A stretch of DNA of 64,000 bases, taken from assembly GCA_949357655.1 (NCBI GenBank), contig CASHTG010000019.1:1550001-1614000 (forward strand). Direction: 5' to 3'. This stretch comes from Parascedosporium putredinis. Its lineage: Eukaryota > Ascomycota > Sordariomycetes > Microascales > Microascaceae. This document shows positions 23,896 to 36,172 of this stretch, piece by piece. Position 1 is the stretch's first letter; every line of letters begins with the position of its first letter. A model generated the notes under the pieces. The model saw only the letters and a list, made by a program, of their open reading frames with translations. It was not told the origin of the DNA and did not search any database. The position numbers and the translations under genes were made by a program.

Positions 23896-24571
23896 GTTTT
23901 TGGGGGTTTTTCGTCGCAAAGCAAAAGGTTCGAGAGGCGTACAGGAGGTCGCGGTGATTTCGTTTTGGGCGTTTTCTCGAATCTTCCGGATGGAGAGGGA
24001 GGGCGGAAATGGTGGAAAATCGCGCGGCCGTACGGGTGCCTCGTGGGTGAATGTCGTCTTCGTGAGGTGAGGGAGCAGGATGTTGTCTGTTCGCTGGGAG
24101 CTATTTTTTCCGTCTCTCATCACTAGCTCGGAGTGGATCGGCAGATTCCGTCGCCAACCTGTTGAGTGTATTTATACCGTGCTTGATTTATTTCGCACGT
24201 TGCATAGTATGTGGAGTGTGGCACGCACAAGGAGCTGGAAGTCTGCAAGGCATTCAATCTCTATCTAACCATTGTTTTATGCGATGAATCCAATTGTTCT
24301 AACTCCAACCTCGTACGTACCCAACCTCTGAAGCTTGAAAGAAAAATGGGAACAAAGAAGTGTGCGGGGGCGAATGATAGAATGGCAAGAAGAAGCCAAT
24401 AAGAAGAATAAAAATTCGCCATCAAAAGTCTAATCCTGTAGAAACGAAAACACCGTCCGTCATCAAACATTAAAGGAACAAAATATAGGAAAAAGAAAAG
24501 AGCAGGCGCTCGCGATATAGCCATATATATATATATGGTAGAGAGCAAAGAAAAACAAGAAACCTTCGAAT
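23896..24571. other. bL36m promoter and ILV1 3' flank
   Basis: Upstream of bL36m (read leftward) and the 3' untranslated region of ILV1, with a short TA-repeat (ATATATATATAT) at 24524-24535. No gene. Confidence 0.55.
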
Positions 24572-26545
24572 TTACGAACGAAGGAACGTCTTGAACACGG
24601 TTGACTCGGTGCAATCCTCGCGAGGGTAGCCAATGGCGTCCAGAAACTTCTCCAACTCTGGCACCTCGTCGTCGGGACACAGGATGCCCGTCAGGATCTT
24701 GGCAACATCGCCACCGTAGTTGCGGTATTGAAAGAGGCTGATGTTAAACTTGGGCTTGAGGGTGGTGACGAACTTCTCGAGCGCGCCGGGCCGTTCGGGG
24801 AAGTTAAACATGTATAGCCTCTCGTTGGCCACGTTGGAGCGGCCTCCGACGAGGTAACGGATATGGGTCTTGGCAAGCTCGTCGCCCGAGAGGTCGGCGA
24901 CACTCATACCACCAGCCCGGATGCGATCTAGGAGCCTTTCGAGCTCATGAGCCCGCTGGTACGCCGGGCTTGTGAGCGAGATACCGATCAGGATGTTGGC
25001 GAGCTCTGGGGTGGCATAACGGTAGGAGAATTCAGTGATGGCGTGAGGCATGACGGCACTGATGAGCTCGGAAAACGAGCCAGGCCTTTCGGGGATGCTA
25101 ACGGCAAGGAGGGCTTCCTTGCCCTCACCAAGGGCGGCGCGCTCGGCAACAAACCTGAGCCGGTCAAAGTTCATGTTTGCGCCTGAGGTGACAGCAATAA
25201 GATTCCTGTTGCGGTTCTCGGATGGGTTCTGGGCAACGTATTTCTTCAGGCCGGCAATAGAGAGGGCGCCGGCGGGCTCGAGGCCAGATCGGGTATCGTC
25301 GTACATGTCCTTGATAGCGGCGCAAATCTCGTCGGTAGTAACCTCGATAACCTCATCCACGACGTCCTTGCAGATGCGGAACGTCTCCTCGCCGACGGTC
25401 TTGACGGCAGCGCCGTCGGCAAATAGGCCAACATCCTTGAGGATGACACGCTCGCCCTTCTTCAGCGACTCGACCATGGCGTTAGCATCGTACGCCTCGA
25501 CACCAATGATCTTGACGTGAGGTGCCATCCGCTTAACGTAAGCGCCGATACCGGCGATCAGACCGCCGCCGCCAACGCAGCAGAAGATGGCCTCGAGCTT
25601 CTGCATGTTGGTCTGACCGAACAATTCCATGCCAATGGTTCCCTGGCCAGCAATGACATACGGGTCATCAAAGGGGGATGTTGATCAAGCCATCCTGCTT
25701 CTCCCTCCTAGAGCACTCTTCTTTGGCAGCGTCAAAGTCGGCACCATATAAAACAACGTGGCCACCGAGGCGAGTGACGTTGAGGTGCTTAATGCTGGGG
25801 GTGGCTTCGGGCATGACGATGGTGGCGGGGATCTTGAGCTTGCGAGCTGAATACGCCACACCCTGGGCGTGGTTGCCGGCAGAGCAAGCAATAACTCCTT
25901 TCCAGCTCACAGCCGGGTCGAGGTGGGCCATCTTGTTGTAGGCGCCTCGCAGCTTAAAGCTGAAGACGGGCTGCTGGTCCTCACGCTTGAGCAAGACATT
26001 GCACTCGAGCCGGTTGCTGAGATTAACGGCGGGCGTCAAGGCGGTAACTTTGCAAGCTTCGTAGACTCGGGATGTCGCATTGGCGATAAGGCGGAGGTAC
26101 TATGCAACCGAACCGGACCAGTGCTCATGTCAGTCTCGAAGCCTCATACTCTATTTTTTTTGCTTTTTGCTGCCTTATCGCTTGGGAAATCTTGGCGGGA
26201 TCGGAGCTCTCCCAATCCCTAGGAAGTGAAGATGTAGGGCTTCCCACACCACAAGAAGGAAAAGTAGGGGAGGAAAACTGAAAGGGAAAAAAGAATTGTA
26301 GGACTAGAGGCTGCTTACGTCTGGGGTGCCATCGTCGAGCAAAAGTCGTCTGGCACAACGCTCTTGATGCGTAGTCTCTTCTCCGAAGATGGCGTCTTGG
26401 GGTTGGCACTATATTCGGTCAGGGACATGCCGCCGGTGTTCTTATTCGGCGGTGTGACGGGGCGGTGGTCGCCATTGACGCCGTTGGTATGGCCATTTCC
26501 ATTTGTGACGGGAATAACCACAGGGGTCTCTTGAAAGTCTGTCAT
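24572..26545 (-). CDS. ILV1: Threonine deaminase (threonine ammonia-lyase; two frame breaks)
   Basis: A PLP enzyme converting threonine to 2-oxobutanoate, the first step of isoleucine synthesis, normally mitochondrial. Two exons: 26545-26319 and 26099-24572; about 584 residues. The PLP lysine is in FSFKLRGAYNK, with SAGNHAQGVA and the glycine loop VGGGGLIAGIG as cofactor contacts. Two C-terminal ACT-like regulatory repeats follow (IPERPGSFSELISAV and NFPERPGALEKFVTTL), the sites of isoleucine feedback. The N-terminus, rich in Asn, Gly and Pro (VTNGNGHTNGVNGDHRPVTP), resembles other mould Ilv1 proteins. It is not a classical mitochondrial presequence. One C is missing near 26325 (TMAP|PDYLRLI, at the exon 1 end). 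One extra C sits near 25675 (INIP|FDDPYV). It is divergent from RCF1 across 1.26 kb. Confidence 0.96.
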
Positions 26546-27808
26546 ATCTGCTACAATGGTGTTATAAAGATGAAGGAGTGTAGAGAAGGAGACAGCAAGG
26601 TCAATGAGCCCCAATACAGAGCAGGGCGAAAAGGAGAGAGAGAGAAGATCTTGTTTGAGGAAGGTGCGCGCGGGTAAAGGCCGTTTTGTTGGCGGTCAAG
26701 ATTTCCTCGGGATGAATTGGAAGGAACTTGACATTGAAGGCTTTTGGGGTCTGTGTTGGAGGGGCAATTTTGGAATTTTTCGGGGCCTGTGAGTAATCGT
26801 CGAGGTACTCGGCACGCTAAAATTAGTGTATGCGGTACCACACGTTGGTGGAAGTGCGGCGGGGCAGATCGGAGGGCGACTTCGGGATGTCTGGGCCCTG
26901 GCAGTAGTGACGTGACAGCAGGAGCTTCCAGGGGCCTAGAAGCAACCAAAATGAATCCCCGGACGATCGGGGGAGGGCTTGGGGAGATCTGTGGCCAACC
27001 ACACGACAGCGAATTGAATATCTAACAGACCCGATTTGTTTTCTTTTCTTTTTTTCGGGTTGGAGAGAGGAGAGAGAAAGAGGGTACCTTGATCAAGGAG
27101 TCATCCAAGTGACTCTTCCCGACGTTCTAGCCCAAGTTTTTGCACTAGTCCATGGATCATTGATATCTAACACTATATGCTAGGCTAGAAAAAGGAAAAA
27201 GTGAAGTAACTCGACAGCACATCTTTGTGCTGTTGGATAACATTGAGCCAATGCACTTCTCTTAGAGTTACAGGAGAAAAAGGGAATCACCAAAAAAAAA
27301 AAAAAAGCTGAACCATGTGCCCATAATCCACCATTTTGTGGGCCGAGATCGCTTCGCTGATGCTCAACGCCAACCAAGGCAAGTACAGTCGCAGCTCTGG
27401 AGCTACAGTGGGGACATCCATCAATTCAGGGTGTCGGGTACATGTTCTGATTGAATTCAATGTTGGCAGTGGATATCGGGAAAGTGCACGGAAGTACGGC
27501 GTACATGCAGGACACGGGCCAGAGCTTAGGCTTTCAACGGGTGGACATGAGCAAATGGCTGCGTCGGTGCCACAGGTTAGACAAGCCTTGGGGACGCCTC
27601 ATCCATCATTGGTCAGAACTGGCCAAGAGCTGTCTCTCGCCGTCATCCATGCCATTTCAAGCCTCGCAACCTCAGCCCACTTCTCAAAACTCGACCATCG
27701 CGACGACCATCGCCGACCAACGACCATCGGAATAATCGAGCAGTCGCAAAACGAAAATAGAAAGAAGCTTAAGGAGGGCGACAACCCCCACGCGGACCCG
27801 TCTTCACA
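26546..27808. other. Divergent upstream region, ILV1 / RCF1
   Basis: 1.26 kb between two divergent metabolic genes. It contains a 15-base A run at 27292-27306 and one reverse CCAAT (ATTGG) at 27608-27612, about 200 bases before the RCF1 ATG. I do not see a convincing Leu3 or Gcn4-type site or a gene. Confidence 0.5.
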
Positions 27809-28747
27809 ATGTCTAACAGAAATTTCGACCAAACCTCGCTTCCCTCGTCTTTCGACTCGGACGAGTACGTGCTACCCTTCCATTTCCTTCTCCTCCCACC
27901 AACCGAGCCCAGACAGCACCATCGAGGCTAGCCTTTGGTTTCCGCGCGAGGCGAGAGCTAACCAAGCAACCCGCAGAAAATTCATCAACGAAAATGCCTG
28001 GCAAAAGGTTTCCCGCAAGCTCAAAGAGGAGCCCCTAATCCCCTCGGTAAGCCTACGCCACAATCTCTCTTCCGTCCCTCGCTTTCCTTTGGTGCACATA
28101 CCTCCAGAACGACAAGTAAGCAATAGCGAGCTAACGACAAATGTCACCCCGTTTCCTTCTTCTCCGTTTTAGGCACCGCCGTCACCTGCTGGGCTCTTTG
28201 GAGCTCCTTCCGTGCCGTCCGCCGCGGCGACTCCGCCGGCGCCCAGCGCATGTTCCGCGCCCGTGTCCTCGCCCAGGGCTTCACCGTCATGGCCATCTGC
28301 GCCGGTGGCATGTACTACAACAAGGACCGCGCCAAGTCCAAGGAACTCCGAAAGGTCCAGGAGGCGCAGGATAGCGAGGAGAAGCGCGCCCGCTGGATCC
28401 GCGAGCTCGAGGCCCGAGACGAAGAAGACAAGGCCATGCGCCGGAGGCTGGAGAAGAAGCGCGACGCCCTTGCTGCCGCCGCTGCTGCTGCCGACCCTGC
28501 CGCTGACCAGACAGCGGTTAATGCGCCGAAGAAGGAGGGTGGTGTGCTTTCCGCACTGGGTGGCATGTGGGGTGGAAATAAGAAGCAGGGAGAAGAGGCC
28601 GCCGCCGCGCCAGTGCCTGATCCCGAGGTGGTTGAGACGGATAGCACGGGCAAGAGGAAGAAGAACCCCAGGAGCTCTCTCGACTCTCTGGGTGAGATAA
28701 TCGGCAGCAAGAAGTCTCCTGAAGACATCAACCCCGAGAAGAAGTAA
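27809..28747 (+). CDS. RCF1: Respiratory supercomplex factor 1 (HIG1 domain; one frame break)
   Basis: A mitochondrial inner-membrane protein that joins complexes III and IV. Three exons: 27809-27864, 27977-28046 and 28173-28747; about 233 residues. The N-terminal block LPSSFDSDE..KFINENAWQKVSRKLKEEPLIPS and the HIG1 domain are typical. The domain has two membrane helices, one at TAVTCWALWSSF and one at QGFTVMAICAGGMYY, with the intervening RMFRARVLAQ. The C-terminal half is a charged coiled coil (KELRKVQEAQDSEEKRARWIRELEARDEEDK), then Ala-rich and basic sequence ending PEKK. Frame requires one more G at the exon 2 donor (28046), giving IPSG|TAVT; the observed TCG|GTAAGC leaves the frame off by one. 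Intron 1 has a clear CTAAC branch site near 27958. Confidence 0.92.
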
Positions 28748-30010
28748 AAGGGAGAGAGCGGGACTTGATGGTGAGGTCGGAAGAGGAAGAATAGGATGAG
28801 GCATTGGCAGAAGCAAGTTGCGCCAATGCTTCATGCTTCTGCACACTAGCTGGGAAGAAAACCACGCCGCTTAAAAGTTTTGGATAACTTGTACATCAAC
28901 ACATCTATATGGTTCACCTTGTATGATCTTAATCAGGAAATGTAGAACGGATCAACCTAACGACATCTAACAAAGTCTGTCCACTGTTCACTAGGAAATG
29001 GAGTCACTAGAAGCCTCGCCATGACAGGCCAGGAAGCTTATCACCAGAGACAAATGAGACAAGTGGTAGGAGGGAGAGGAAAGGATAAAGTATCAGCCGA
29101 TGCCCCGAGCGTGAGCCTCGAAACGATTTGCATTAAAACGAGTGTCTAGAAGCGCCCCAGGATGCCCAAGTTCGCAAGAGCCCGCCGTAAAGAGTCTTAG
29201 TCTAGCTAGTGTACACGGGGAAGCACGAAACGGCCTAGGGCCCATCGGCCAGTCTCGCCCCCATTGTCTATCGCAACGCGCCTTGCGCCAAAGACCGCCC
29301 TGGAAAAAACGCCTCAGAGAGAAACCAAGAAAAGTATGGTTACAATAAAAAACCCTCTTCTTTCCGTCAGAATGAGTGATGGAGGGAAAGAGATGAGGGG
29401 AAAAAAGATTGTGAAAACCAAAAGAGTGGAAGATTTGGATAAAACTTTTGTGTTCATATGTGCTTCCGAGATGGGCCGGAGACGGGAGAGGTTGATCAAC
29501 CCCTTCGTTCCCGGGATGGGAAAGCCAAAAAAGAAAACAAGAAAAAGCTCTGTGAACTCGGGGTGTAAGAAGAGACCTAGTTGGTGAAAGAGGAATTCTT
29601 CATCTTCGGTGCATATTTTTGAAACTTTTCGTTCGCGTGCGTTTCTCTTCTCTCTCCTGATTTTAAATGCACGCATTCCGCCTTGTCCGAGTTGTTTTGA
29701 CGCCGAAGAAAGAGCAATGAAACCCAATATGACGGAGGCAAAGCTCACCAACCGTCCACGTCGCTGAACTCGTCTAATGCAGTACGGACGCCGTGTCACG
29801 ATATATGGCAGAAAAGAGGTTGGCCGATCCCCTTCGTTAAGCCGGGGAAGGGCTTTTGAAGAGAAAGACCGACAGCACCCCCTTCCTCCCCCTTGACTTT
29901 TTCTTTTGTTCGAAAGCACATGGTAGCTTTTGCGGCTGCGTGTAGCAGCAGCAGCAGTTGTAAACGAGTGTGGTGAAGGTCGAGGGCAACGGCGTGGTCG
30001 GGCGGACAAC
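28748..30010. other. Convergent 3' flank, RCF1 / His-rich gene
   Basis: 1.26 kb of 3' untranslated and intergenic sequence between convergent genes. Open frames here are short and without recognisable features. I see nothing else. Confidence 0.55.
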
Positions 30011-30610
30011 TTAGTTGTCCCAGCCGTCCCTGCCGCCGTGGTGGTGGTTGTCCCAGTGCTTGTGCTGGACGTTGCCGTGGTGCTTGTGATCGTGGTGGTG
30101 GTGGTGGCCGTGGTGCTTGTGGTGGCCGTGATGCTTCTGCTTGATATGGTGGTGGTAGTGGTGGTGGTGGTGGTGAGCCTTGTGCTCGTGGAGACCGAGG
30201 TGCTTGTGGTGGTGGTGGCCCTTGTGCTTGTGCTCGTGGTCGTGGTCCGAGTGCACCTTGTGGTGGTGCTCACCCTTGTGGTGGTGCTCGCCCTTGTGGT
30301 GGTGGCCGTGGTGGTGGCTACCTTCCTTGTCGTCGTCGAAGTCGCCGCGCTTCTCGTTCTGGGAGAAAGCGACCTCGGTCTCGTCCTCCTGGCGCTTCTC
30401 GTGGGGCGCAAAAGTGCTAATGTTGTTGTCGTCGTACTCGTTCTGGCGCCTCTGCACCTGGGGCTCGGTCTCGAGCACGGCCTCGGAGGCGAGCTCGACG
30501 GCGCTCTTGGGCTCCCGGGCGGCCAGGCCGTTGCCGGACTCAGCAGGTGCGGCGAAGGCGAGGGTGCCAAAGGCCCAGACGAGGGTGAAAGCGGTGGTGG
30601 AGACCTTCAT
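30011..30610 (-). CDS. Secreted His-rich protein with Kex2-type processing sites, function unknown
   Basis: 199 residues, single exon, no frame break. Residues 1-20 (MKVSTTAFTLVWAFGTLAFA) form a signal peptide. The pro-region holds three dibasic Kex2-type sites: RR54-55, KR72-73 and KR87-88. These would release two short acidic peptides (residues 56-71 and 74-86, each beginning with Gln) and a C-terminal fragment. From about residue 98 to the end, roughly half of all residues are His (I count 52). They occur in HHHKGE and HHHGHHK-like repeats with Lys, Gly, Glu and Asp, and the tail ends GGRDGWDN. His tracts of this kind bind Zn, Cu or Ni ions in other proteins. A secreted metal-binding or metal-scavenging role is inference. 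It is not a recognised family. Antisense and other-frame open frames over it are shadows. Confidence 0.85.
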   Translation of the reverse strand: MKVSTTAFTLVWAFGTLAFAAPAESGNGLAAREPKSAVELASEAVLETEPQVQRRQNEYDDNNISTFAPHEKRQEDETEVAFSQNEKRGDFDDDKEGSHHHGHHHKGEHHHKGEHHHKVHSDHDHEHKHKGHHHHKHLGLHEHKAHHHHHHYHHHIKQKHHGHHKHHGHHHHHDHKHHGNVQHKHWDNHHHGGRDGWDN

Positions 30611-33226
30611 TTTTGTGTTGGAAAGAGGGTTTCTTTTGGTGTAAGGAACGAGGAAATGCTTTCAAACGGTTCAAAGAGGGAAAGGAAATGTGTCTTTGGA
30701 GTGTCTGTTGGATGCTTGAGATGGAGCGAGCTTTTCGTTTTCCCAAGCCGGGAGCTTTCTGGCTCTTAAATAGATTTACCTGGGGACCAAGCTTGACGAG
30801 CGGACGCGTATGCGAGCTAGTTCGAGCCCTCAAAGATGCAAGAGAAGCATCCTTGAGGTCCGTCGTCGCCATCTCTCCGCATATCGCGATGCGACCTCAA
30901 GTGGTGTCATGATGTGATTTGTGCGGAGTTGTTGCCGCAAGAGAAGCTTCCACTACTTCGGTTAGCTGCTGCGGATGACTTGCTCCCCTCATCTTCCATA
31001 CAACGAAGCTTCTTTTTCAAGACAGACTTTGCGTTCTCGGGACATCAAAAGGGCGAGCTATCCATGTCAAGTGGACCTTGAGCTGCCCCGACGGCCCAGC
31101 GGAAAGGCTGGAGATTCGTCGATCATCAACTGCAAGTGCTGGGTGACGCCTCGTCTCAGATCCCACAAGAACTCGGCGTATTAGCCCGCGGGGCTGATGG
31201 TCTCATCCCTCGACGGGCCTCCAAATCCTGGCCAGGGCATACTTTGCTTCTCCGCAGGGGACAGGCGGGGATGAACCCCTCCCCTCGGCGGTGCCCACGA
31301 GGCTGGAGATGAGTCGATAGGGCGATGATGCGGTGTGAATATCGGTGCGTTGCTACATCTGCAGCGGGCTTTGTTTATTGTTGTTCATCTTAAGAACCTA
31401 GAATCGGAAAACTTAGTTTGGTCATTCCTCTGAAAGTCTCGGATTGGAATCTCGGAGCGGATTGCGTGCTGTTTTCTCACAAGATGTACGTACGCATGTC
31501 GTCTTGTTTAGACTTCAGTGCGGCGCGCTCTCCCCGCCCGAAGCGGATCCCGCGCGGTTCGGCTCCGCGACAGAACGGTAGGCGAGTAGCGCCGACCCGT
31601 GAACTCAGTGAAGAGCCACCGTTATCGGGGGTTACCGTAAATCAAGCCTAGGCAGCCGAGCTCCCATAAAATGGGAAACTAAACTGGGCAAAAAGGGGTT
31701 TATATAGTTGGAGCCGGGGCAAGCCGGGCGCCCTCAATCACTTGTTAAACTGCTGCACTGAGAAAATCACAGGCACGAAGACTATCACTTTTGATCCTCC
31801 ATGACACCTATGAATTTCACGGTGAGAGATGATCCCAAGTTATCCTGGATTCTGAAATGTCCCAAGATTTACATATGTAGGAGGGAAGTATCCACCATTG
31901 TCCCGGAATGATGCAAAATTTCACTTGAAGAAAATATTCGGCCAAGCGGATATACCGAACGCTACTTCATGCCAGATACCCCGCCTTACTGGAGAGAAGA
32001 GCACCGTAAAGCAAGAAGAATAAAACCAAAGTTTGCTTGAGAAAGTCCTCGGTGGATTGCCGGCCCCGGTCAAAGAGTGGATATAATAGATGATAATTTG
32101 CAATGACCACAAGACGGTTGTCGTTCCAAGTACACTCTCCTTCTTTAACCTGTAAACTAAAAATAAAAAACCAACCTGGTCCGAAAATACATCGGCTTAT
32201 GGTGCCCAGCCTGCAAGTGAGAGGTCGTTATACATTCGAAGGTGGAAGAAGGTTGTGGAACTCGGGGGTCCCACCCGCCACGAGGTGCTCAATCTTGCTA
32301 ATACGGTTCAACCAGGAACGAGGCCCTGTTGCGGGCTTGTTCAAAATGACGAGCCGTAGCTTCATGACCTGTGCTAGCTCTATGCTCGGCAACATCAAGA
32401 TACTTCCAACATCGGTCATAAACAAGAACACTCCTGTAGCGGTAGCCTATGAGGTCATGTGTATCGCTTAGCAGTGAGCACAATAGCCAGGGGAGAATGA
32501 GCAATGGCCAATGAACACAGACTCAACGAAAAGCTCAAGGTTCACAAGAATAAATGTAGATTGCCCCCTTCAAACCTAGAATATAGGAGTGCAAGGCAAG
32601 GCAGATGTGGTGCCATCTAGTCCGCATCAAGGAAAAAGAAAACACGAATACACACATCCTAGCAGTCCCTGATCGAACAAGAAAGAAGCAGCAACAGCAA
32701 GAGGCACTTGAACACCGAACCAAGGGAGCCTCAAGACCCCGCGGAAAAATGAAGAAAAATGTTGGCCTCACATCAAAGGCGGAGTGTGGCTCGCACTCCA
32801 AGTTACCTCCATGTTCAAGACCATCACCCACACAGTTTCGGTGAGCACGCTATGGACCAAAGATAACCATAAGAAAAAGAAAAATATGACACGCAGAAAC
32901 TCCCCATGTTCTCCTTTTCTCCAGCATGCGTGGGTTTCCTCTTTTAGATAAGAAAAGAAAAGGTGCTCTCCGGACCAAGGAAACAAAAAAGAAAAAAGGA
33001 CAGGGCAAAGGGCGAGGATAAACGGAAGAGCGCGGTCGGGATCAATTCCTAGATCATAAGAAGCGCAACAGGGAAGAAGAGGTAGAAAAAGAAGAATAAA
33101 AGAAGAAGAAGAAGAAGCAGAAGCAGGAGGAAATATACGAGGGACGTGAGGGACGTGGGAGCCAAGACAGCTCGTGCCACGATGCAAATGCATGACATGG
33201 GTTGGGTATAACGCTCGTTGGATCGA
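30611..33226. other. Intergenic, 2.6 kb, no gene supported
   Basis: Promoter of the His-rich gene and 3' flank of SWC3. A TATATAG motif at about 31697 has no credible gene downstream. A GAA-rich imperfect trinucleotide tract lies at 33090-33125. A 67-codon minus-strand frame near 32228-32431 looks somewhat protein-like but has no recognisable domain. Confidence 0.5.
30765..30772 (-). promoter_or_regulatory. Possible TATA box (TATTTAAG) of the His-rich gene
   Basis: TATTTAAG on the minus strand about 155 bases upstream of the ATG at 30610. Motif and spacing only. Confidence 0.35.
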
Positions 33227-35463
33227 CTACGCCTCGGTATCAGCTGAAGTGGCGGACCGGATGAGTTTCTGGTACTGTTCCGCTTCTTCGTCCTCGGCCG
33301 ACTGGATTCGGTGCTTGTCGGAAGACGACTTCCCGGCCTTTGCCGTCCAAAGAACCCCGGGTTTCGAGGGGGCCACCAAGGCTTGAGCATCTTTGTCTTT
33401 CGATGCTGCGCCGTTCACCTCGCCATTGGTTTCCTCGACACCATCGCCCTTATCTCCGGCTCGCTCGCGCATCAGCCGCCACGCCAAGAGGACGTACTCT
33501 GCTCGCGTCATGCTCGACATGATGTCATCCATGTACCGAATCACCTCCTCCCGCGGAGCTACCACTCTAGCGAGGTTCTCAAGGTAGCGGCCAGAGGGGG
33601 CGAACAGCTTCACCGTGATAGGTTCGTAGTAATCAACCTCGCGATCACCCCCGTACTCGCACCGGCTGCTCTTACGCACGAGAAGGAACGAGGCGACGGC
33701 CTGCTGGGGCCCGCGGGACTCAATGACACTAAACTTGGGAAACAGATAGCGATCTCCGTTGCCGCCGGCAAACTCTACCACGATGGCGGAGATATCAGGC
33801 TTGGGAGGAGGCGGGGTCCCTTGGACCGCAGGGATTGCGGCGTAGGCTGAGCGGGACCTGTTGGGGCCGGAGAGGCCTGGGATCCGCTCGCAGCATTGTT
33901 GGGTTGGGGAGCAGGAGAGTTGGGGGCGGGCTTTTGCTCCTTCTTCATCTTATCGAGCAGGAGCTTCTTGTGAAGATTGTCCAATACCGACTTGAGGGTC
34001 GTGGTGTCGCTGTACTCCGGTTTTCCGTTCGCAATGCGTTGGATGGCCGCCTTGAGTTTCGCGTCGTCTAGTGCCGCCTGCACCAGCATGACGATCAACG
34101 TGTCACTGCCTGCCGGCGGCCGCAGGTTGCTTGAACGCTGCTGGGGGTTGGAGGTAAGGACAATATGTAATATAGTTTTCACCTCCTCAGCAAAGTACTT
34201 GATGGATCTGCCGTCGACGAACAGCTTGTCCGCCGCTGGCGCAGGCTGCGTCTCCTTTTGTTGTGTTCCTCGTGGATCTGGTCAATGACGCGTTGAAATT
34301 GCGCAAGCTCAGTCTTACTGGCCTTCCCTTCAGCCACCCGCTTCATGAGTTCCCTGAGGTTGTCATCCGAAGTTGCGCGCTCCGCAAGGGTGGCGATGAC
34401 GGCATTGTTCGCTTGTCCGGGCGGTGGGGCTGGAGTCGCAGGCTTAGGCGCGGGTGCAGGTGCTGCCGCGGCAGGCGCAGGGGACTGTTGGTAATGTGTG
34501 GACGATGTCGGTTGCGGGCCGATCGCCGGTGAGTTGGATGCCCTAGGAAGAGGAGCTAGGGGTGCAGATCGGACGTCGGCAGGGGCGATTGAGGGCCCCG
34601 CGGGGTAGCCAAGACAGACATGGAGGGTGACTGGGCTGGTGTCGGTTTCGGAGACGCGGAGACGAGCGGTGCCCCCGACACGGAGGGTGCTGCGGCATGG
34701 CTCCCCACGCGAGGTGTTGATTTGGAGGATTGCTGTGGCGCGGGGGACCCTCTCGCCGGAGTGGCGGCAACGGGGGTTGAAGGCGTTCCAGACACCTTCG
34801 AGGGTAGAGGTTTCTGAGGCATTGACCCACCAGGCGGGCCATATTGCAGGACCGGTCGCCCGGCAGGTGTCGTGGCTGGGGAGGCTTGGGATCCTTGACG
34901 GCATAGAGCGTGGCGTCGAAGATGTGAGGCTCAATGGTAATGGTGACTTGCCCGAGCTTCATCATGCTATCCTTGGGCGGGTTTTTGGGATCCTCGTTGA
35001 CAACGCCCTTCCGCTTCGTCGGTTTCGTCCAGTATTTCTCAAAGATAAATTCTGTTATCCACTTGTGTCGCGATCGACGTATCGACTCGGCCATTACACC
35101 ACTACAGCGCGAAAAAGAAAAGGGTCAGCGTAACTAAGAAACATCATCAATCCGAAGATAAGGCGGGTGCAGCGAGGCACGGAACCGAGCGGGTTATCTT
35201 TTTAGCGCGCACCTCTCTTGGATTGTTTGATAATCCTTGGCCGGCAAATTGTCTGGCTGGGGTTCCTCTACGGTTGGCAGCGGTTTCCCGGGCTGGATTG
35301 ACTTGGGCAATTGCGGCGGTTCTTCGCTGGGAGCTGGCTCGGCGGCAGGAGTCGCCTCCTTCTCCTTTTCCTTTTCCTTCTCGGGCGGCGTCACGGTCCG
35401 CTTCTTGGATGCCTGCTCATTCCTCGCTGCTGCTCTCGCCGGGAGCTTCCGCTTTCGTTCCAT
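33227..35463 (-). CDS. SWC3: SWR1 chromatin-remodelling complex subunit Swc3 (four frame breaks)
   Basis: A subunit of the SWR1 complex that exchanges H2A for H2A.Z in nucleosomes. Two exons: 35463-35213 and 35101-33227; about 709 residues. The N-terminus MERKRKLPARAAARNEQASK, then IQPGKPLPTVEEPQP and AESIRRSRHKWITEFIFEKYW with KPTKRKGVVNEDP, match filamentous-fungal Swc3. The middle is Pro/Ala/Ser-rich and disordered. Two similar helical repeats follow (NLRELMKRVAEGKASKTEL and AKLKAAIQRIANGKPEYS). Next come a beta-rich domain (FAGGNGDRYLFPKFSVIE) and RAEYVLLAWRLMRE. Four single-base deletions break the frame, near 34875, 34560, 34257 (A run) and 33818. It is divergent from the ABHD12-like gene. 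Identity rests mainly on the N-terminal third; the ortholog call is likely but not certain. Confidence 0.82.
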
Positions 35464-36172
35464 TGCTATGTGGAGGACACCGCGCCTGGCGGGCAGGAGG
35501 GGGAAAAGGTTCGGCTGGACAGTTTGAGAGCTACACAACCGGAATTTGTACAGTCACGAGGGCGTTTGGGAGGACGGGGATGCGAATTATTGCGAGAGAG
35601 AGCAGGGCGGAATCATCATGGGCTTCGAAAAGGCAATTGGATTGCGAAAATGTTGACGAAGATCCGAGGCTCAGGTTGATGATGTCGAAAGAGGTTCACA
35701 GCGAGAATCGTGGGTATGTTGGTGTAGAGGAAGAAGCTACCAAGATTGGAGTTGTTGGAACCGCAACTGCATCAGCTCGCGGGACAAGATGCGCCCTGAA
35801 GTGGTCTTGAATGCTGGTCGTTGACAAGTGGAGGCTTGTATTAGATAAGCAGCAAGTCCCGCATCGGAGCTGGCACCGCCGCATTTGTGGCGCCTGGCTG
35901 GGCGTTTGACATGCACATCAACCTCAGGTTGCAACGCTGCAGGTGGCTTGCATGTCCGCCTTGACAAACGACGCTGACTAATTTTCTGGGAGCTTGCTGA
36001 GGAAGCTCCCTCTCCCATCGCTTCACCTCATTCCCCACAATTCGAAGTCGGCCTGACAGACGGCTCCCGTCACATGCCAAGGCGGCAGCGGTGTCTATGA
36101 CGAGAGAGCTAACTAAACTCCCATCCAAAAACCCGCAAATACAAAACAGACATAGAGACATTTGGGGTCAAA
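35464..36172. other. Divergent upstream region, SWC3 / ABHD12-like hydrolase
   Basis: 709 bases shared by two divergent genes. No gene, repeat or clear TATA box seen. Confidence 0.5.

Noticed and set aside
29314..30570. A 418-codon minus-strand Thr/Ser/Arg-rich frame
   Set aside because: It is the other-frame reading of the CAC/CAT repeats of the His-rich gene. The His-rich frame has the signal peptide and an intact end.
32228..32431. A 67-codon minus-strand frame with protein-like composition
   Set aside because: Too short, no motif, and no neighbouring exons that extend it in a recognisable way.
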